Shown: positions 38,951 to 48,549 of the stretch, in pieces
Layout: each line of letters begins with the position of its first letter
How positions within the stretch are numbered: the first letter of the stretch is position 1
DNA from: Phycisphaerales bacterium
GTDB taxonomy: Bacteria; Planctomycetota; Phycisphaerae; Phycisphaerales; UBA1924
NCBI GenBank assembly: GCA_028289195.1
Contig: JANQQR010000022.1
Coordinates: 1-64,000 of the forward strand
Reading direction: 5' to 3'
DNA: 64,000 nucleotides
Notes under the pieces: model-generated
The model's database searches: none
What the model was told of the DNA's origin: nothing
The model's input: the letters and a program-made list of their open reading frames with translations, nothing else
Made by a program: the position numbers and the translations under genes

Positions 38951-39514
38951 ATGGCGATGACCCGCCGGGCGGTGTTTCTTGATCGCGACGACACGCTGAT
39001 CGCGTGCAACGGTGTCACGCCGGATGGCGACCTGGGGGATCCCGCGCTCGTCGAGTTGTTGCCGGGTGCGCTCGAGGCGTGCGGGCGCTGGCGCGAGGCC
39101 GGGTTCGCGCTGGTCGTGGTGTCGAACCAGGGGGGTGTGGCCCGGGGGAAGTACGGGACCGACGCCGTCGAGGCGGTGAACGCGCGGGTGAACGAGTTGC
39201 TGGGCGGGGCGATCGATGCGTTCCGCTACTGCCCGTATCACCCCAAGGGGACGGTCCCGGAGTTCACGCGCGAGCATCCGTGGCGCAAGCCGGCGCCCGG
39301 GATGCTGCTGGATGCGTCGGAGGAGCTCGGCATCGACCTGGCCGGGTCATGGATGGTGGGTGACGCTCCGCGCGATTGCGCTGCCGGACGGGCTGCGGGC
39401 TGCAGGACCGTGCTCGTTTCCCGCGACGACGCCCCCGTCGAGGGCGCCGATTTCGTCGTGCCGGACCTGTTTGGCGCGTGCGAGATCGTTCTGCGAGAAT
39501 CGTCGAAGGAATGA
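38951..39514 (+). CDS. gmhB: D,D-heptose 1,7-bisphosphate phosphatase
   Basis: 187 residues of the HAD superfamily. Catalytic LDRDDT (Asp11, Asp13), VVVSNQGGVARG and WMVGDAPRDC motifs match GmhB, which removes the 1-phosphate during synthesis of ADP-heptose for lipopolysaccharide core. The zinc loop is incomplete: CPYHP is present but the later CxC before RKP is replaced by REHPW. A histidinol-phosphatase role is a less likely alternative. TACGCT lies 6 bases before the ATG and there is no Shine-Dalgarno, so the mRNA is probably leaderless. It is followed by two genes of the same operon ending in waaF. Confidence 0.85.
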   Translation: MAMTRRAVFLDRDDTLIACNGVTPDGDLGDPALVELLPGALEACGRWREAGFALVVVSNQGGVARGKYGTDAVEAVNARVNELLGGAIDAFRYCPYHPKGTVPEFTREHPWRKPAPGMLLDASEELGIDLAGSWMVGDAPRDCAAGRAAGCRTVLVSRDDAPVEGADFVVPDLFGACEIVLRESSKE

Positions 39515-39804
39515 GCGACCGATCGAGCATCACGCTGCGGGCCAGGTATCCGGGTGCGCTGGAGGACGACGGCGTGCGGCGCACGGTGGAGTCGACGGCG
39601 CACGCGATCGGCGAGCGCACGGGCGTGGCGATCGAGCGGGTCGCGATGGACGCGGACTCGGTGACGGTGGCGCTGGGCACGCACAAGCTGGGGGCGGTCG
39701 GGTTTGCCGCGGAACTCCGTCGCCTGACCGAGCGCTGGTACGCGCACAAGCACGAGGGCGAGAGTCTCTGGGGCTCGACCGACGACGAGCAGGGGGAGTG
39801 GTGA
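39511..39804 (+). CDS. Small hypothetical protein between gmhB and waaF
   Basis: 97 residues, no family recognised. The ATG overlaps the gmhB stop (ATGA) and the next gene follows after 4 bases, so it is translationally coupled on both sides. The sequence is an alternating alpha/beta pattern with YPGALEDDGVRRTVESTAHAI-like helix and a Trp/His tail (RWYAHKHEGESLW). Position suggests a role in heptose or core synthesis, but this is inference only. Confidence 0.7.
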   Translation: MSDRSSITLRARYPGALEDDGVRRTVESTAHAIGERTGVAIERVAMDADSVTVALGTHKLGAVGFAAELRRLTERWYAHKHEGESLWGSTDDEQGEW

Positions 39805-39808
39805 ACTC

Positions 39809-40927
39809 GTGGGCGTGAAGCGCGCGGGCAAGCCGGCCCGGCTGGTGGTGATCCTGCCCTCGTGGGTGGGCGATGTCGTGATGGCGACGCCCACGCTGCG
39901 CATGATCCGGGCGGCGCTGCCGGGGGCGTTCATCGGCGGGCTCGTGCGCCCGGGGATGGACACGTTGCTGGCGGGGACGTCGTTCCTCGACGAGGTCCAC
40001 GTGGATCACGCGCAGGGGATGATGGGCCCCAAGCGGGTGGCGTCGAAGCTGCGCCTGCGGCGCTACGACGGGGCGTTGCTGCTGACCAATTCGTTCTCGA
40101 CTGCGCTGATCGCGCGACTGGCCGGGATCCCGAGGCGCTGGGGCTACGAGCGCGACGGGCGTGGCGTCCTGCTGACGAGCCGCCTGAGCGCGCCCAAGCG
40201 TCGCGACATCGAGCCCTACAGGAACTCCCCCACCGACCCCGGCGCGTGGGCGCCGATCGCGGCATGCGCGTACTACGAGGCCATCGGGCGATTCATGCTC
40301 GAGGAGTGCGGCATCGAAGCGCCCGCGAACGCGGGCGCGATGGAACTGGCGGTCACCGACGACGAACGCTCGGGCGCGGCTCGCGTCCTTGAAGCCGGCG
40401 GCGCACAGGAAGGCGACACGCTGGTGCTGCTCAACCCGGGCGGCAACAACCCGGCCAAGCGCTGGCCGGGCGAGCGCTTTGCGCAGCTTGCGGACTGGCT
40501 GGTCGACGAGCACGACGCTCGCGTACTGCTGAGCGGGTCGCCGGGGGAGCGCGAGCTGACGGCGGAGATCGCGGGCATGTGTGCGCGCTCGGATCGTGTG
40601 ATCGACATCCCGAACCTCGAAGGCGCCAAGACGGATCTCGGCGTGCTCAAGGGGATCGTGGCGCGGTGCAGCTTGATGGTGACCAACGACACCGGGCCCC
40701 GGCACATCGCGGCGGCGCTTCGGGTGCCGGTGGTGAGCCTGTTCGGCCCGACCGATCATCGGTGGACGACGATCCCCTTCGATCGCGAACGGGTGCTCGT
40801 GGCGGACCCGTCGCTGCCGGAGGAGGAGGTCGCCAACGACCACCCGGAGCGGTGCGCGATCGAGCGCATCGCGCCGGAGCGGGTCCGTGATATGGCGTCG
40901 GACCTGCTGGCGGGCGGGTCGTCCTGA
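39809..40927 (+). CDS. waaF: ADP-heptose:LPS heptosyltransferase II
   Basis: 372 residues of glycosyltransferase family 9. Motifs: LPSWVGDVVMATPTLR near the N-terminus, the nucleotide-sugar site NPGGNNPAKRWPGERF, and TNDTGPRHIAAAL with LFGPTDH near the C-terminus, the D-x-G-x-x-H signature of heptosyltransferases. It adds the second heptose to the lipopolysaccharide inner core at the inner membrane face. It starts with GTG, with AGGGGGAG upstream. WaaC (heptosyltransferase I) would be the nearest alternative. Confidence 0.87.
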   Translation: MGVKRAGKPARLVVILPSWVGDVVMATPTLRMIRAALPGAFIGGLVRPGMDTLLAGTSFLDEVHVDHAQGMMGPKRVASKLRLRRYDGALLLTNSFSTALIARLAGIPRRWGYERDGRGVLLTSRLSAPKRRDIEPYRNSPTDPGAWAPIAACAYYEAIGRFMLEECGIEAPANAGAMELAVTDDERSGAARVLEAGGAQEGDTLVLLNPGGNNPAKRWPGERFAQLADWLVDEHDARVLLSGSPGERELTAEIAGMCARSDRVIDIPNLEGAKTDLGVLKGIVARCSLMVTNDTGPRHIAAALRVPVVSLFGPTDHRWTTIPFDRERVLVADPSLPEEEVANDHPERCAIERIAPERVRDMASDLLAGGSS

Positions 40928-40972
40928 GCCGATGAATCCTCAGGCGGCCGCGCCGGTCGCCGGAGCGATCCC

Positions 40973-42457
40973 GTGCGCAGACTCGGAGCGGCCATCCTGG
41001 GGTGCCTGCTGGTTGCGGCGCCCGCGTTGGGCGCCGAGGGCGACGGCGCGATCCTCGAGAGCGCCGTGGGCGCTTCGGGCGCCGGCTGGAGGGGCGTCGC
41101 GGCGCTGGTGGTGTTCGTGCTCGCCTACCTGACGGTCATCACCGAGGAGCTGCACGGGCTGCAGAAGAGCAAGCCGGTGATCCTGGGCGCCGGGGCGATC
41201 TGGTTGATCATCGCGACGGGCGCATCGGACCTCGGCTTCGACGAGGACCAGCTCCACGACGCCGTGATGCACGAGCTCATGGGCTTCGCGGGGATGTTCC
41301 TGTTCCTGCTGGTCTCGATGACGTACGTCAACGCGATGAACGATCGCAACGTGTTCGCGGCGTTGCGATCGTGGATCGTGTCGCTGGGGCTGAGCTACAA
41401 GCGCCTGTTCTGGGCGACCGGCGTGCTGGCGTTCGTGCTGTCGGGGATGGTCGACAACCTGATCTCGGCTCTGCTGATGGGCGCGATCATCACGAGCGTG
41501 GGGCGCGACAGCCCGCGCTTCGTGACGCTGGCGTGCGTGAACACCGTCGTCGCGGCCAACTCGGGAGGGGCGTTCAGCCCGTTCGGCGACATCACGACGC
41601 TCATGGTCTGGCAGTCGGGGACGCTCTCGTTCTTCCAGTTCTTCCCGCTGTTCCTGCCGTCGCTGGTGTCGTGGCTGGTGCCGGCGATCGTCATGACCAT
41701 GTTCGTCCAGGACGGCGCACCTGCCCTGGACGACGAGGGCGCCTACAGCCCGAGGCTCAAGCCCGGTGCGCGCCGGGTCTGCGTGCTGTTCGTGATGACG
41801 ATCGCGCTGGCGGTGAGCTTCGAGCACTTCTTTGCGCTGCCGCCGTTCCTGGGGATGATGACCGGGATGTCGCTGCTGATGCTGTTCACCTACGTGGTGA
41901 AGCTCGGGGCGAGCGGGCCCGAGGGGCGCCACGCGGATCGCGAACCCTCGAACCAGAAGCAGGCCGACGGGAACGGGAACGGCGCACCGGGCACGCAGCA
42001 CTACGGACGCCGCGCGAGCGACGGAGACGGGCTGGATGTCTATCGCGAGGTCGGGCGGGCCGAGTGGGACACGCTGCTGTTCTTCTTCGGGATCATCTTC
42101 TGCGTGGGCGGGCTGTCGTTCCTGGGGTACCTCGAGTTCGTGGGCTCCGAGCTCTACGGCAGCTTCGGCCCGGGGCCGACGAACGTGATCGCCGGCGCGC
42201 TGAGTTCGGTGGTCGACAACATCCCGGTGATGTTCGCGATCCTGAGCATGAGCCCTGAGATGAGCACGTTCCACTGGCTGCTGATCACCTACTGCGTGGG
42301 CGTGGGCGGGAGCCTGCTGTCGATCGGTTCTGCCGCCGGCGTCGGCCTGATGGGGATCGCCAAGGGTCGCTACACGTTCCTGAGCCACCTCAAGTGGTCC
42401 GGCGTGATCGCCCTGGGCTACGCGGCCGGCATCGCGGTGCACTACGCGCTGCACTGA
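40973..42457 (+). CDS. nhaD: Na+/H+ antiporter NhaD
   Basis: 494 residues with about 12 hydrophobic segments. NhaD/ArsB-type signatures: a signal-like N-terminus, TEELHGLQKSKPV, ANSGGAFSPFGDITTLM and SVVDNIPVMFAIL, plus the central IISALLMGAIITSVG segment. It exports sodium in exchange for protons at the inner membrane, as needed by a marine bacterium. It starts with GTG behind GGAG. The TetR gene downstream in the same direction may or may not be linked. Confidence 0.87.
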   Translation: MRRLGAAILGCLLVAAPALGAEGDGAILESAVGASGAGWRGVAALVVFVLAYLTVITEELHGLQKSKPVILGAGAIWLIIATGASDLGFDEDQLHDAVMHELMGFAGMFLFLLVSMTYVNAMNDRNVFAALRSWIVSLGLSYKRLFWATGVLAFVLSGMVDNLISALLMGAIITSVGRDSPRFVTLACVNTVVAANSGGAFSPFGDITTLMVWQSGTLSFFQFFPLFLPSLVSWLVPAIVMTMFVQDGAPALDDEGAYSPRLKPGARRVCVLFVMTIALAVSFEHFFALPPFLGMMTGMSLLMLFTYVVKLGASGPEGRHADREPSNQKQADGNGNGAPGTQHYGRRASDGDGLDVYREVGRAEWDTLLFFFGIIFCVGGLSFLGYLEFVGSELYGSFGPGPTNVIAGALSSVVDNIPVMFAILSMSPEMSTFHWLLITYCVGVGGSLLSIGSAAGVGLMGIAKGRYTFLSHLKWSGVIALGYAAGIAVHYALH

Positions 42458-42492
42458 GCCCGACACCCCGCGCGACCCCTCAATGAACCGGC

Positions 42493-42521
42493 TTGACTCG
42501 CAGCCCATGCGCCCCCATACT
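42493..42521 (+). promoter_or_regulatory. Promoter of the TetR-family gene
   Basis: TTGACT (42493-42498), a 17-base spacer and CATACT (42516-42521) predict transcription from about 42528, two bases before the start codon. This is the only leaderless-type start here with a good -35. Confidence 0.6.
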
Positions 42522-42525
42522 AGAA

Positions 42526-42546
42526 ATGAATGAATGATTCATTCAT
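42526..42546. promoter_or_regulatory. Palindromic operator over the TetR start codon
   Basis: A perfect 10-bp inverted repeat around one central base (left arm ATGAATGAAT, right arm ATTCATTCAT) covers the predicted transcription start and the ATG at 42530. TetR regulators bind such palindromes, so autorepression is likely. Confidence 0.7.
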
Positions 42547-43267
42547 AGCTAAATCGGCCCCTGCGGGCCTGGAAGCGGGAAAGCGGGAGCGCGTGCTGGC
42601 CCTCGTCGAGGCCGGCGCGGGCCAGTTCGCGCAGCTCGGGTTCGCCCGCACGCAGATGGCCGACATCGCTCGCGCGGCGGGAGTCGCCGTGGGCACCCCC
42701 TATCGCTACTGCGCCAGCAAGGAGGTCTTCTTCGACCTCGCGGTGCGCCTGGGGTTCGGCGAGGACCCGCTCGAGGGCGTGTCGGGGCTCCCGGTGCCCG
42801 AGCGTGATCCCGGCGCGACGCTGGCGTTCGTGCGCGCGTGGTTCGACGGGCGCGGGCCGTTCGTCTCGCTGCGCCGCGCCATCGACGGGGACGCGCCCGC
42901 GGATCGCGACGGCGTCGAGCGCGAGGTGCGCGCGATCGTCGGCGAGATCTACGACGAGATCAGCGGGCACGCGCTGGGCATCAGGATCGTCGATCGTTCG
43001 GCGCGGGAGTGGCCGGAGCTCGCCGAGCTGTTCTTCCGGCAGCTGCGCCAGCTGCTGATCGAGCTTCTGGAGATGTACGTGGCGTCGCGCGTGGGCAGCG
43101 GCGCGTTCGCCTCGACGCCGGACGCCGGCGTGCTCGGGCGCATCGTGCTCGAGACGTGCGCGTGGTTCGGGATGCACCGGCGCTTCGACGTGTCGCCCCC
43201 GGCGAGCACCGACGAGGCGGTCCGGCGCACGGTGATCGAATCGTTGACGAGGTCGCTCATGGGGTGA
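42530..43267 (+). CDS. TetR/AcrR-family transcriptional regulator
   Basis: 245 residues. The N-terminal helix-turn-helix is clear (FAQLGFARTQMADIARAAGVAVGTPYRYCASKEVFFDLA, positions about 34-72), followed by an all-helical ligand-binding domain. The ligand is unknown. I chose ATG 42530 because the promoter places the transcript start there and no ribosome site exists; a GTG further in would cut the first helix. It lies between nhaD and an exported amidohydrolase and may control either or only itself. Confidence 0.88.
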   Translation: MNDSFIAKSAPAGLEAGKRERVLALVEAGAGQFAQLGFARTQMADIARAAGVAVGTPYRYCASKEVFFDLAVRLGFGEDPLEGVSGLPVPERDPGATLAFVRAWFDGRGPFVSLRRAIDGDAPADRDGVEREVRAIVGEIYDEISGHALGIRIVDRSAREWPELAELFFRQLRQLLIELLEMYVASRVGSGAFASTPDAGVLGRIVLETCAWFGMHRRFDVSPPASTDEAVRRTVIESLTRSLMG

Positions 43268-43316
43268 GCGGCAGAGAGCTGGAACGGGACGCGGCGGCGG
43301 AAGGGAACCGGTAGCG

Positions 43317-44987
43317 ATGAACATCTGGACATTCGGGCTCGTGGTGGCGGGCGCGGCATCTCTCGGAGCGGGCGAGCCGCCGGCGCGGGATGCCGGCTCG
43401 TTCGCGTTCACGAACGTGCACGTCGTGCACACCGACGGACGGGGCGTCGCTCGCGATCAGGCGGTGCACATCGAGAACGGGCGCATCGAGTGGGTCGGTC
43501 CGGCGGCAGACTCCGAGCTGCCGGGGGCGATACGGACTGTCGACGCGGGCGGCGCGTACCTGATGCCCGGCCTGTTCGATATGCACGTGCACCTGATCGT
43601 GCCCACGGATTCAACCGGGTACATCACGCACGGCGTCACGAGCGTGTTCGATCTGGCGGGGACGCCCTTTATCCACGAGACAGCGCAGCGCATCGAGGCC
43701 GGCGATCTCGTCGGCCCGACGGTCTACGAGACGGGGCCCCAGCTCAAGACCGAGGCGCTGCCAGTCGAGGAATCGGCGATCGTGACGCTCACGCCGGAGG
43801 AAGGAGCCGAGGCGGTCCGCGCGAGCAAGCGCATGGGGTACGGCTTTATCAAGGTGTGGGGCCCGATCTCGCCGGAGGTGTTCGATGCCGTGATGCGCAC
43901 TGCACGCGAAGAGGGCGTGCGCGTAACCGGGCACATCCCGAGGACCGTGGGCCTCGAAGGCGCAATCGACGGCGGGATGGACTCGTTCGGGCACGTCGAG
44001 GAGCTGCTGAACAAGCACTTCCGTCGCAGCGTCGACGAGGACGCCCTCGAACCAGCGGCGCGCATGATCGCCGAGGCCGACATCAGCGTGATCACCACGC
44101 TGGTCACCTATCCGAACATCGCGTCGGTGCTCGAGCCCGATATGGACGGGCTGATGCAGCGCCCGGGGATGGAGCTGGTCGATCCCGTGCGCAGGATCTT
44201 GTGGTCGCCTGATCACAACGACTATCGCAAGCGGGGCATGGGCGCTCCGGAGCGCCATCGCGACTGGGGCAGGGACAAGCAGCGGATCGCGGCGTCGCTG
44301 CATCGTGCCGGCGTGCGCCTGCTCGCCGGTTCCGACGCGGGCGGGTTCGAGCTCACACTGCTGCCCGGCGAGAGCCTGCACGACGAGCTTGCGCTCCTTG
44401 TAGAGAGCGGGCTGACGCCTCAGGAGGCTCTGCACGCGGCGACCGGGGCGCCCGCGTCGTACCTGGGAGTGCGGGCGGGGAGTATCGACATCGGCATGCG
44501 CGCCGACATCGTGCTCCTGGACGCGAACCCGCTGGAAGACATCGAGAACGTCAGGCGCGTGCGCGGCGTGATGCTCCGGGGCGAGTGGTTCGATTCGGAG
44601 GCCCTTGATCGCCTGCACGACGAGACCGTCGCGCTGCACGCGCGGACGGGCGCGTTCGTGCAGGCGGCGATGTCCGGCGGCGCCGCCGGCGCGATGGAGC
44701 AGTACGAACGCGCCAAGCGGGACGATCCGGACCAGCCGGTATTCGAGCGCACCAGCGCGGCGCTCGCGGCCTATGTGCTGGCGATGGGCGGTCGAGGCGA
44801 AGATGCGTTCGGCGTGCTCGAGATCGTCGCGCGGGAGCACCCGGGCTGGTACCTGCCCCGCTTCCTGCAGGGCGGGCTGCTGGCGATGGGGGGCGAACTG
44901 GACGGGGCGCGGGCCTCGCTCGAAGCGACGCTGGAGATCATGCCGGGCAACTATCACGCGCGGGTGTTGCTGGAACGACTCCCGTAG
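43317..44987 (+). CDS. Exported metal-dependent amidohydrolase with C-terminal TPR-like helices
   Basis: 556 residues. A signal-like N-terminus, the HxH motif (DMHVH), a candidate carbamylated lysine (IKVWG), two later metal histidines (GHIPR, GHVEE) and the aspartate of GSDAGG place it in the imidazolonepropionase-related amidohydrolase group. The final ~110 residues (QAAMSGGAAGAMEQYERAKRD, PRFLQGGLLAMGGELDGARAS) look like two or three tetratricopeptide-type helices, not part of the usual fold. The substrate is unknown. It ends 8 bases before the convergent kinase gene. Confidence 0.82.
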   Translation: MNIWTFGLVVAGAASLGAGEPPARDAGSFAFTNVHVVHTDGRGVARDQAVHIENGRIEWVGPAADSELPGAIRTVDAGGAYLMPGLFDMHVHLIVPTDSTGYITHGVTSVFDLAGTPFIHETAQRIEAGDLVGPTVYETGPQLKTEALPVEESAIVTLTPEEGAEAVRASKRMGYGFIKVWGPISPEVFDAVMRTAREEGVRVTGHIPRTVGLEGAIDGGMDSFGHVEELLNKHFRRSVDEDALEPAARMIAEADISVITTLVTYPNIASVLEPDMDGLMQRPGMELVDPVRRILWSPDHNDYRKRGMGAPERHRDWGRDKQRIAASLHRAGVRLLAGSDAGGFELTLLPGESLHDELALLVESGLTPQEALHAATGAPASYLGVRAGSIDIGMRADIVLLDANPLEDIENVRRVRGVMLRGEWFDSEALDRLHDETVALHARTGAFVQAAMSGGAAGAMEQYERAKRDDPDQPVFERTSAALAAYVLAMGGRGEDAFGVLEIVAREHPGWYLPRFLQGGLLAMGGELDGARASLEATLEIMPGNYHARVLLERLP

Positions 44988-44995
44988 CGGGCCAC

Positions 44996-47917
44996 CTAGC
45001 CTTCGGAGGCTGGAACAGGGAGGCGCGAGCGCCACTCGCCGGCCTCGGCTTCCTTGCCCTGGCTCTCGAGTGACCGGATCAGGCCGTCGATCGTTGCGAT
45101 CGTGCGCGGGTGCTCCGGGCCGAACGTCGCGCTGAGGATCTCGTGGGCCTCCAGCCAGACTGGTTCGGCTTCTTCCCAGCGCTCGCTGGCGCTGAGCGCC
45201 CGGGCCAGGCCGAAGCACGTGACCCCGGTGCCGACGAACCCCTCGGGCATCACGCGCTTGAGGGCGGCGATCGTCTCGCGATAAAGGGGGATCGCCTCGT
45301 CGTATCGCTGCTGGGCGGCGTACATGGACGCGAGCATGTTCATGAACGCGAGCGCGGCTTCGTGGTCGGGGCCGAGCGACTCTCGCGCGAGGCGGAGCGC
45401 ATCGGTGATGAGGGGCTCGGCCTCGTCGAATCGTTGCTGCTGGAAGTAGAGGCGTCCCAGGATCCCCATGGAGGCCTGCGTGTCGAAGCTGTCTTCGCCC
45501 AGGAGCTCGCGCCGGCGCTCGAGTGCGCGCACGAGGAGCGGCTCGGCGTCCTCGAAGCGCCCGATGGAGGCGTAGAACGATCCGAGGTTGTGCGCCGCAT
45601 GCAGCGTCGTCGGGTGATCGCTCCCGAATATGTCCTCGTAGGCTTCGAGCGAGCGGACGAAGCGGATCTCCGCGTCGTCGTTGCGCCCGAGGAACTGGTA
45701 CGACAGCGCGAGGTTGCCCTCGAGCATGATGGTGTAGTCGTGGTCCGGGCCGAGCACGCGGCGCGATCGCGCGATGGTGCGGTCGAACAGCGTGGCGGCC
45801 TCTTCGAATCGCCCGACGTTGTTGAGCGTGAGCGCGAGGTTGCCCATGGTGACGAGGGTGTCGGGATGGTCGGGCCCAAGGAGCGCCTCGCGCTCGGGGA
45901 GAACCGCTTCGAAGATCTCGATCGCTTCGTCGAACTGGCTCATCCTGTCGAGAGAGAACGCGAGGCTGTTGCGGGCGCCCAGGCCATCGTTCGAGGCGGA
46001 CAGCCCGGTGCTCTCGTACGCGTCCACGACCTCGCGGAGGATCGTGACCGAATCAGCGCGATCTCCCGATCGCTCCTCGAGCTGCGCCAGGCCCTGACGC
46101 AGGCGCAGCGTCGTGACGTCGAGCGGCCCGTGCAGCACCGTTGAACGCCGGATGGCCTCCGCGTACATCTCCCGGGCCCGTTCGTATTCGCCGAGTTCTA
46201 GGAGGACGCCCGCGAGCGTCCCCGAAGTCGCGACGGTGTCCTCGTGCTCCTCACCGAGTTCGCGACGCCGGAGTTCGAGTGCCCGTTCGTACTGCTCCCG
46301 GGCGGTCTCGTAGAGGCCGAGCGCGCTGTACGTGGAACCGAGTGTGTTCCTCACCCCCGCTTCGACGAGCGGCTGATCGGCGAAGCGGCCCCCGATCGAA
46401 TCCCGAGCCCTGTCGAGAACGGTGCGCACCGTGACGTTCGGGTCGGGCGTGAGTTCGGGGCTTGCATGCGACAGCAGATCGCGATTGAGGAACTCGTTGA
46501 CTGCCTCGGCGATCGCCGCCTGGCGCTCCGCTTCGCTGGCGCGCTCGGCGGCGAGCGCGCTGGCATCGCTCGCCCGCAGCGCCTCGGCCATCGCGACGGC
46601 CTCGGCGCGGTTCGACCGGACCAGGCCGATCGTTGTGCCGGCGGTGCCGGCGACCAGCATCGCCAGGAGTGCAGACGTCACGAACACCGCGGCCCGGTTG
46701 CGCCTCACGAACTTGTTGAGCCGGTAGGCAGCGCTGGGCGGGCCGGCGCGCACCGGTTCGTCGCGCATCGCGCGTTCGAGATCCTCGGCCAGCGCGCTCG
46801 CGGAGTCGTAGCGGCGCGCGCGGTCCTTCTCGAGCGCCATCATGATGATCCAGTCGAGCTCGCCCCGGAGCGAGCGGACCAGGCGCCCGGCGTCGATGCC
46901 GCGCGAGGCGGCGGCGGTGGTCGCGGCGTCGCCGAGGGTCGAGAGACGCGTCGACGGCCTCGGCGGCTCGACCTCGCGCACGATTCTGAGGATCTCGGCC
47001 AGCCCCGCTTCGCGGAGCTGGCGGGGGTCCAGGGGCGTCGTGCCGGTGAGCAGTTCGTAGAGCAGCACGCCGAGGGAGTAGACGTCGGTGCGGGTGTCGA
47101 CGTCCAGGCCGCTCATCTCGGCCTGCTCGGGCGACATGTACTCGGGCGTGCCCACGAACTGGCGGAACTCGGTGAAGAGCGTGCGCTCGGTCAGACGCGC
47201 GCTCGTTGCCTTGGCGATGCCGAAGTCGATGACCTTGGGCACGGGCACGCCGTCGTGGAGCGTCACCAGGACGTTCGACGGCTTGATATCGCGATGAATG
47301 ACGCCCTTCTGGTGCGCGTGATGCACGGCGCGGCACACGCCGGCGAACAGCGAGAGACGCTCGCGCGTGCCGAGGCGCGCACTGTCGCAGTACTCGGTGA
47401 TGGGCACGCCACGGACCAGCTCCATCGCGAAGTACGGGCGCCCGGACGGGGTGGACCCGGCGTCGAACACGCGGGCGATGCCCGGGTGATCCATCAGCGC
47501 CAGGGCCTGACGCTCGGCCTCGAAGCGGGCGATCACCTGCTTGGTGTCCATGCCCACTTTGATGAGCTTGATCGCGACCCGGCGATTGATGGGCTCGGAC
47601 TGTTCGGCCATGTAGACGACGCCGAAGCCGCCCTCGCCGATCTGCTCGAGGAGCTTGTAGGAGCCGACGCTGCTGCCGGGGCCCTCGTCGAGCGCCGAGG
47701 GCTGGGACTCGAGCGACTCGACGCCCCCGAGGGTCGGCCCCGAGAGGAAGCCCTCCTTCGAGGCGTCGTCGTGCGATTCGAGGAGTTCGTAGACCTCGCG
47801 CTCGAGTTTCGGATCACCGGCGCACTTCTCAGCGACGAACGCGTCCCGCTCCGGGCGCGGGACGTCGATCGCCTCTGCGAAGATCTCCTCGGCTTTCCTG
47901 CGCTGGGGCTCGGTCAC
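44996..47917 (-). CDS. Membrane Ser/Thr protein kinase with TPR repeats
   Basis: 973 residues. Protein kinase domain at about 87-390: GEGGFG loop (93-99 region), VAIK lysine 117, HRDIKPSN (208-215), DFG (231-233), and an APE-like MSPE. A transmembrane helix lies near 409-432, followed by a long extracytoplasmic-side tetratricopeptide region (about 500-960, DPDHP/GPDHP repeats). The GTG start overlaps the stop of the ECF sigma gene (GTGA). Planctomycetes commonly pair such kinases with ECF sigma factors, and the kinase probably controls the sigma factor. An N-terminal ~60-residue helical segment resembles the ECF-associated kinase family. Confidence 0.9.
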   Translation of the reverse strand: MTEPQRRKAEEIFAEAIDVPRPERDAFVAEKCAGDPKLEREVYELLESHDDASKEGFLSGPTLGGVESLESQPSALDEGPGSSVGSYKLLEQIGEGGFGVVYMAEQSEPINRRVAIKLIKVGMDTKQVIARFEAERQALALMDHPGIARVFDAGSTPSGRPYFAMELVRGVPITEYCDSARLGTRERLSLFAGVCRAVHHAHQKGVIHRDIKPSNVLVTLHDGVPVPKVIDFGIAKATSARLTERTLFTEFRQFVGTPEYMSPEQAEMSGLDVDTRTDVYSLGVLLYELLTGTTPLDPRQLREAGLAEILRIVREVEPPRPSTRLSTLGDAATTAAASRGIDAGRLVRSLRGELDWIIMMALEKDRARRYDSASALAEDLERAMRDEPVRAGPPSAAYRLNKFVRRNRAAVFVTSALLAMLVAGTAGTTIGLVRSNRAEAVAMAEALRASDASALAAERASEAERQAAIAEAVNEFLNRDLLSHASPELTPDPNVTVRTVLDRARDSIGGRFADQPLVEAGVRNTLGSTYSALGLYETAREQYERALELRRRELGEEHEDTVATSGTLAGVLLELGEYERAREMYAEAIRRSTVLHGPLDVTTLRLRQGLAQLEERSGDRADSVTILREVVDAYESTGLSASNDGLGARNSLAFSLDRMSQFDEAIEIFEAVLPEREALLGPDHPDTLVTMGNLALTLNNVGRFEEAATLFDRTIARSRRVLGPDHDYTIMLEGNLALSYQFLGRNDDAEIRFVRSLEAYEDIFGSDHPTTLHAAHNLGSFYASIGRFEDAEPLLVRALERRRELLGEDSFDTQASMGILGRLYFQQQRFDEAEPLITDALRLARESLGPDHEAALAFMNMLASMYAAQQRYDEAIPLYRETIAALKRVMPEGFVGTGVTCFGLARALSASERWEEAEPVWLEAHEILSATFGPEHPRTIATIDGLIRSLESQGKEAEAGEWRSRLPVPASEG

Positions 47918-48525
47918 TCGTGGTCCTCGTCCGCGGTCTCGTTCTGCGATGCCCTCTTGATCTCGCGCAGCATCCACGCCCGCGCGAACGCCCATTGCCG
48001 GTCGACGGTGCGCGCAGAGATTCCCAGCGCCTGGGCGGTCTGGGGGACCGTCAGGCCGGCGTAGAAACGCAGGCGGACGACCGCCGCGGCGTCGGGCGAC
48101 TCGCTCTCCAAGCGACCGAACGCGTCGTCGAACGCCAGGATCGCTTCGGGTTCGTCGTCTTTGGCGAGATCCGCCACGCCGGCGAGCTCGAGGCTGATCT
48201 TCGCCTTGCCTCCTCCGCGTTTGACCCGCTTCCTGGTGCGCGCGTGGTCGAGCAGGATGCGGCGCATCGCCTCGGCGGCGGCGCCGTAGAAGTGGGCCTG
48301 GTTCTGCCAGGGGACCTCGCGATTCCCGAGGAGCTTGAGGTAGGCCTCGTGGACGAGCGCGGTGGCCTGGAGCGTGTGCCCGGGCGACTCGGAGGCCATG
48401 ACCTTCTGGGCCGTGGCGCGGAGCTGGTCGTAGACGATGGGGAGCAGCCGATTGGCGCGCTCGTCGGCGTCGAGCGACGCATCGGTGAGCAGGAGCGTGA
48501 CGTCTGGACGGGGGTCCTGGTCCAC
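47914..48525 (-). CDS. ECF-type RNA polymerase sigma factor
   Basis: 203 residues. Region 2 ([46 protein letters not shown]) and region 4 ([39 protein letters not shown]) are clear and match the planctomycete ECF family often annotated as sigma-70 SigK-like. It directs transcription of unknown targets. No promoter resembling a specific ECF motif was recognised. It is followed by its overlapping kinase, and the kinase gene ends convergently against the amidohydrolase. Confidence 0.9.
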   Translation of the reverse strand: MDQDPRPDVTLLLTDASLDADERANRLLPIVYDQLRATAQKVMASESPGHTLQATALVHEAYLKLLGNREVPWQNQAHFYGAAAEAMRRILLDHARTRKRVKRGGGKAKISLELAGVADLAKDDEPEAILAFDDAFGRLESESPDAAAVVRLRFYAGLTVPQTAQALGISARTVDRQWAFARAWMLREIKRASQNETADEDHE

Positions 48526-48549
48526 GGGGGTACAGGATACCCCGGGGTT

